From positions 3,869,001-3,933,000 of the forward strand of contig NZ_CP139979.1 of assembly GCF_034424525.1 (NCBI RefSeq): 64,000 bases of DNA, in the 5' to 3' direction. This document shows, piece by piece, positions 63,877-64,000 of the stretch (the first letter of the stretch is position 1; the number at the start of each line of letters is the position of its first letter). Origin of the DNA: Sphingobium yanoikuyae (GTDB lineage Bacteria; Pseudomonadota; Alphaproteobacteria; Sphingomonadales; Sphingomonadaceae). Position numbers and translations under genes: made by a program. The notes below the pieces were generated by a model that saw nothing but the letters and a program-made list of their open reading frames with translations, was not told the DNA's origin and did no database searches.

Positions 63877-64000
63877 ATGAACGAGCAGGAGAGTGTGGAA
63901 ATTCAGCAGGAAACGCCGCCGCCCGCGCGCCGACGCACATCCTGGCTGACGCCCGTGCTGCTGCTGTTCGCGTTTCTGATCGGCATCGGCGTCACCATCT
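63877..64000 (+). CDS. Membrane protein, N-terminal part only
   Basis: The window ends 124 bases into this gene. The ATG at 63877 follows AACGAGAGAG and opens MNEQESVEIQQETPPPARRR, then a span beginning near residue 26 (LTPVLLLFAFLIGIGVTI). In alphaproteobacteria a mitofilin-like or HemX/HemY-like protein often follows hemD, so it may be of that kind, but not enough is visible. It is 28 bp from hemD and likely in the same operon. Confidence 0.8.
   Translation, partial: MNEQESVEIQQETPPPARRRTSWLTPVLLLFAFLIGIGVTI

Overview
The window is a GC-rich, densely packed chromosomal segment from an alphaproteobacterium, most likely a member of the Sphingomonadaceae (Sphingobium/Sphingomonas type). This placement is inferred from gene content: a SciP/DUF1153 cell-cycle regulator, COQ9- and SDHAF4-like proteins, UrcA, many TonB-related and prolyl-oligopeptidase genes, a short-form HisG, and the gene runs hisG-hisD-nusB-thiL-hppA and gpsA-tsaD / hemC-hemD. 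No rRNA, tRNA, CRISPR array, intact transposase or integrase was found. Very long antisense ORFs are common and were treated as codon-usage shadows.

Layout. 1-2.8 kb: the 3' part of an RND drug-efflux permease and its outer-membrane lipoprotein. 2.8-3.3 kb: a scar that still encodes the C-terminus of a conjugation protein TrbI on the minus strand. 3.3-8.4 kb: a DUF2490 outer-membrane protein, a TonB-dependent siderophore receptor and an S9 peptidase. 8.4-17 kb: a leftward housekeeping run (H+-pyrophosphatase, thiL, nusB, hisD, hisG, a CYTH-CHAD protein, mnmA), with REP-like palindromes on both sides of nusB. 17-18.6 kb: sciP and two GlsB/YeaQ-type small membrane proteins. 18.8-24.6 kb: a second RND system (fusion protein plus permease) and a DUF445 protein. 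24.7-26.2 kb: a four-EF-hand secreted protein divergent from a tonB gene. 26.2-30.1 kb: a riboflavin operon (membrane protein, ribD, ribE, an unusual HTH-RibB-pseudoRibA fusion, ribH).

30.2-35.1 kb: an Old Yellow Enzyme divergent from an EamA transporter, then COQ9 and feoAB. 35.2-38.6 kb: ssb, an SDR epimerase, a sparse 336-bp gap, galU and an unknown protein. 38.8-48.3 kb: an SDHAF4 homologue of 57 residues, htpX, rsmB, a PAS protein, rpe, a heparinase II/III-like protein, a second S9 peptidase and purH. 48.5-52.7 kb: urcA and a three-gene envelope module (UGM-like flavoprotein, GtrA, GT-C-like membrane protein). 52.7-58.6 kb: Tat-type msrB, a NatAB-type ABC exporter, queG, a lipoprotein, an EI24 protein and adenosine kinase. 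58.7-64 kb: a polysaccharide flippase, gpsA, tsaD, hemC, hemD and the start of a membrane protein.

The best candidate for something under-described is the riboflavin locus. Its RibB protein carries an N-terminal helix-turn-helix and a C-terminal GTP cyclohydrolase II-like domain that has lost all the zinc-binding cysteines. It sits just downstream of a perfect 12-bp inverted repeat and extra TGTGAT/ATCACA half-sites, and no FMN riboswitch is visible. This suggests an enzyme that may regulate its own operon. Other items worth following are the trbI relic, a perfect operator-like palindrome between the Old Yellow Enzyme and EamA genes, a sequence core (AGTCGCAA) shared upstream of two iron-uptake loci, and the UGM-like/GtrA/GT-C module with a CtrA-like site upstream.
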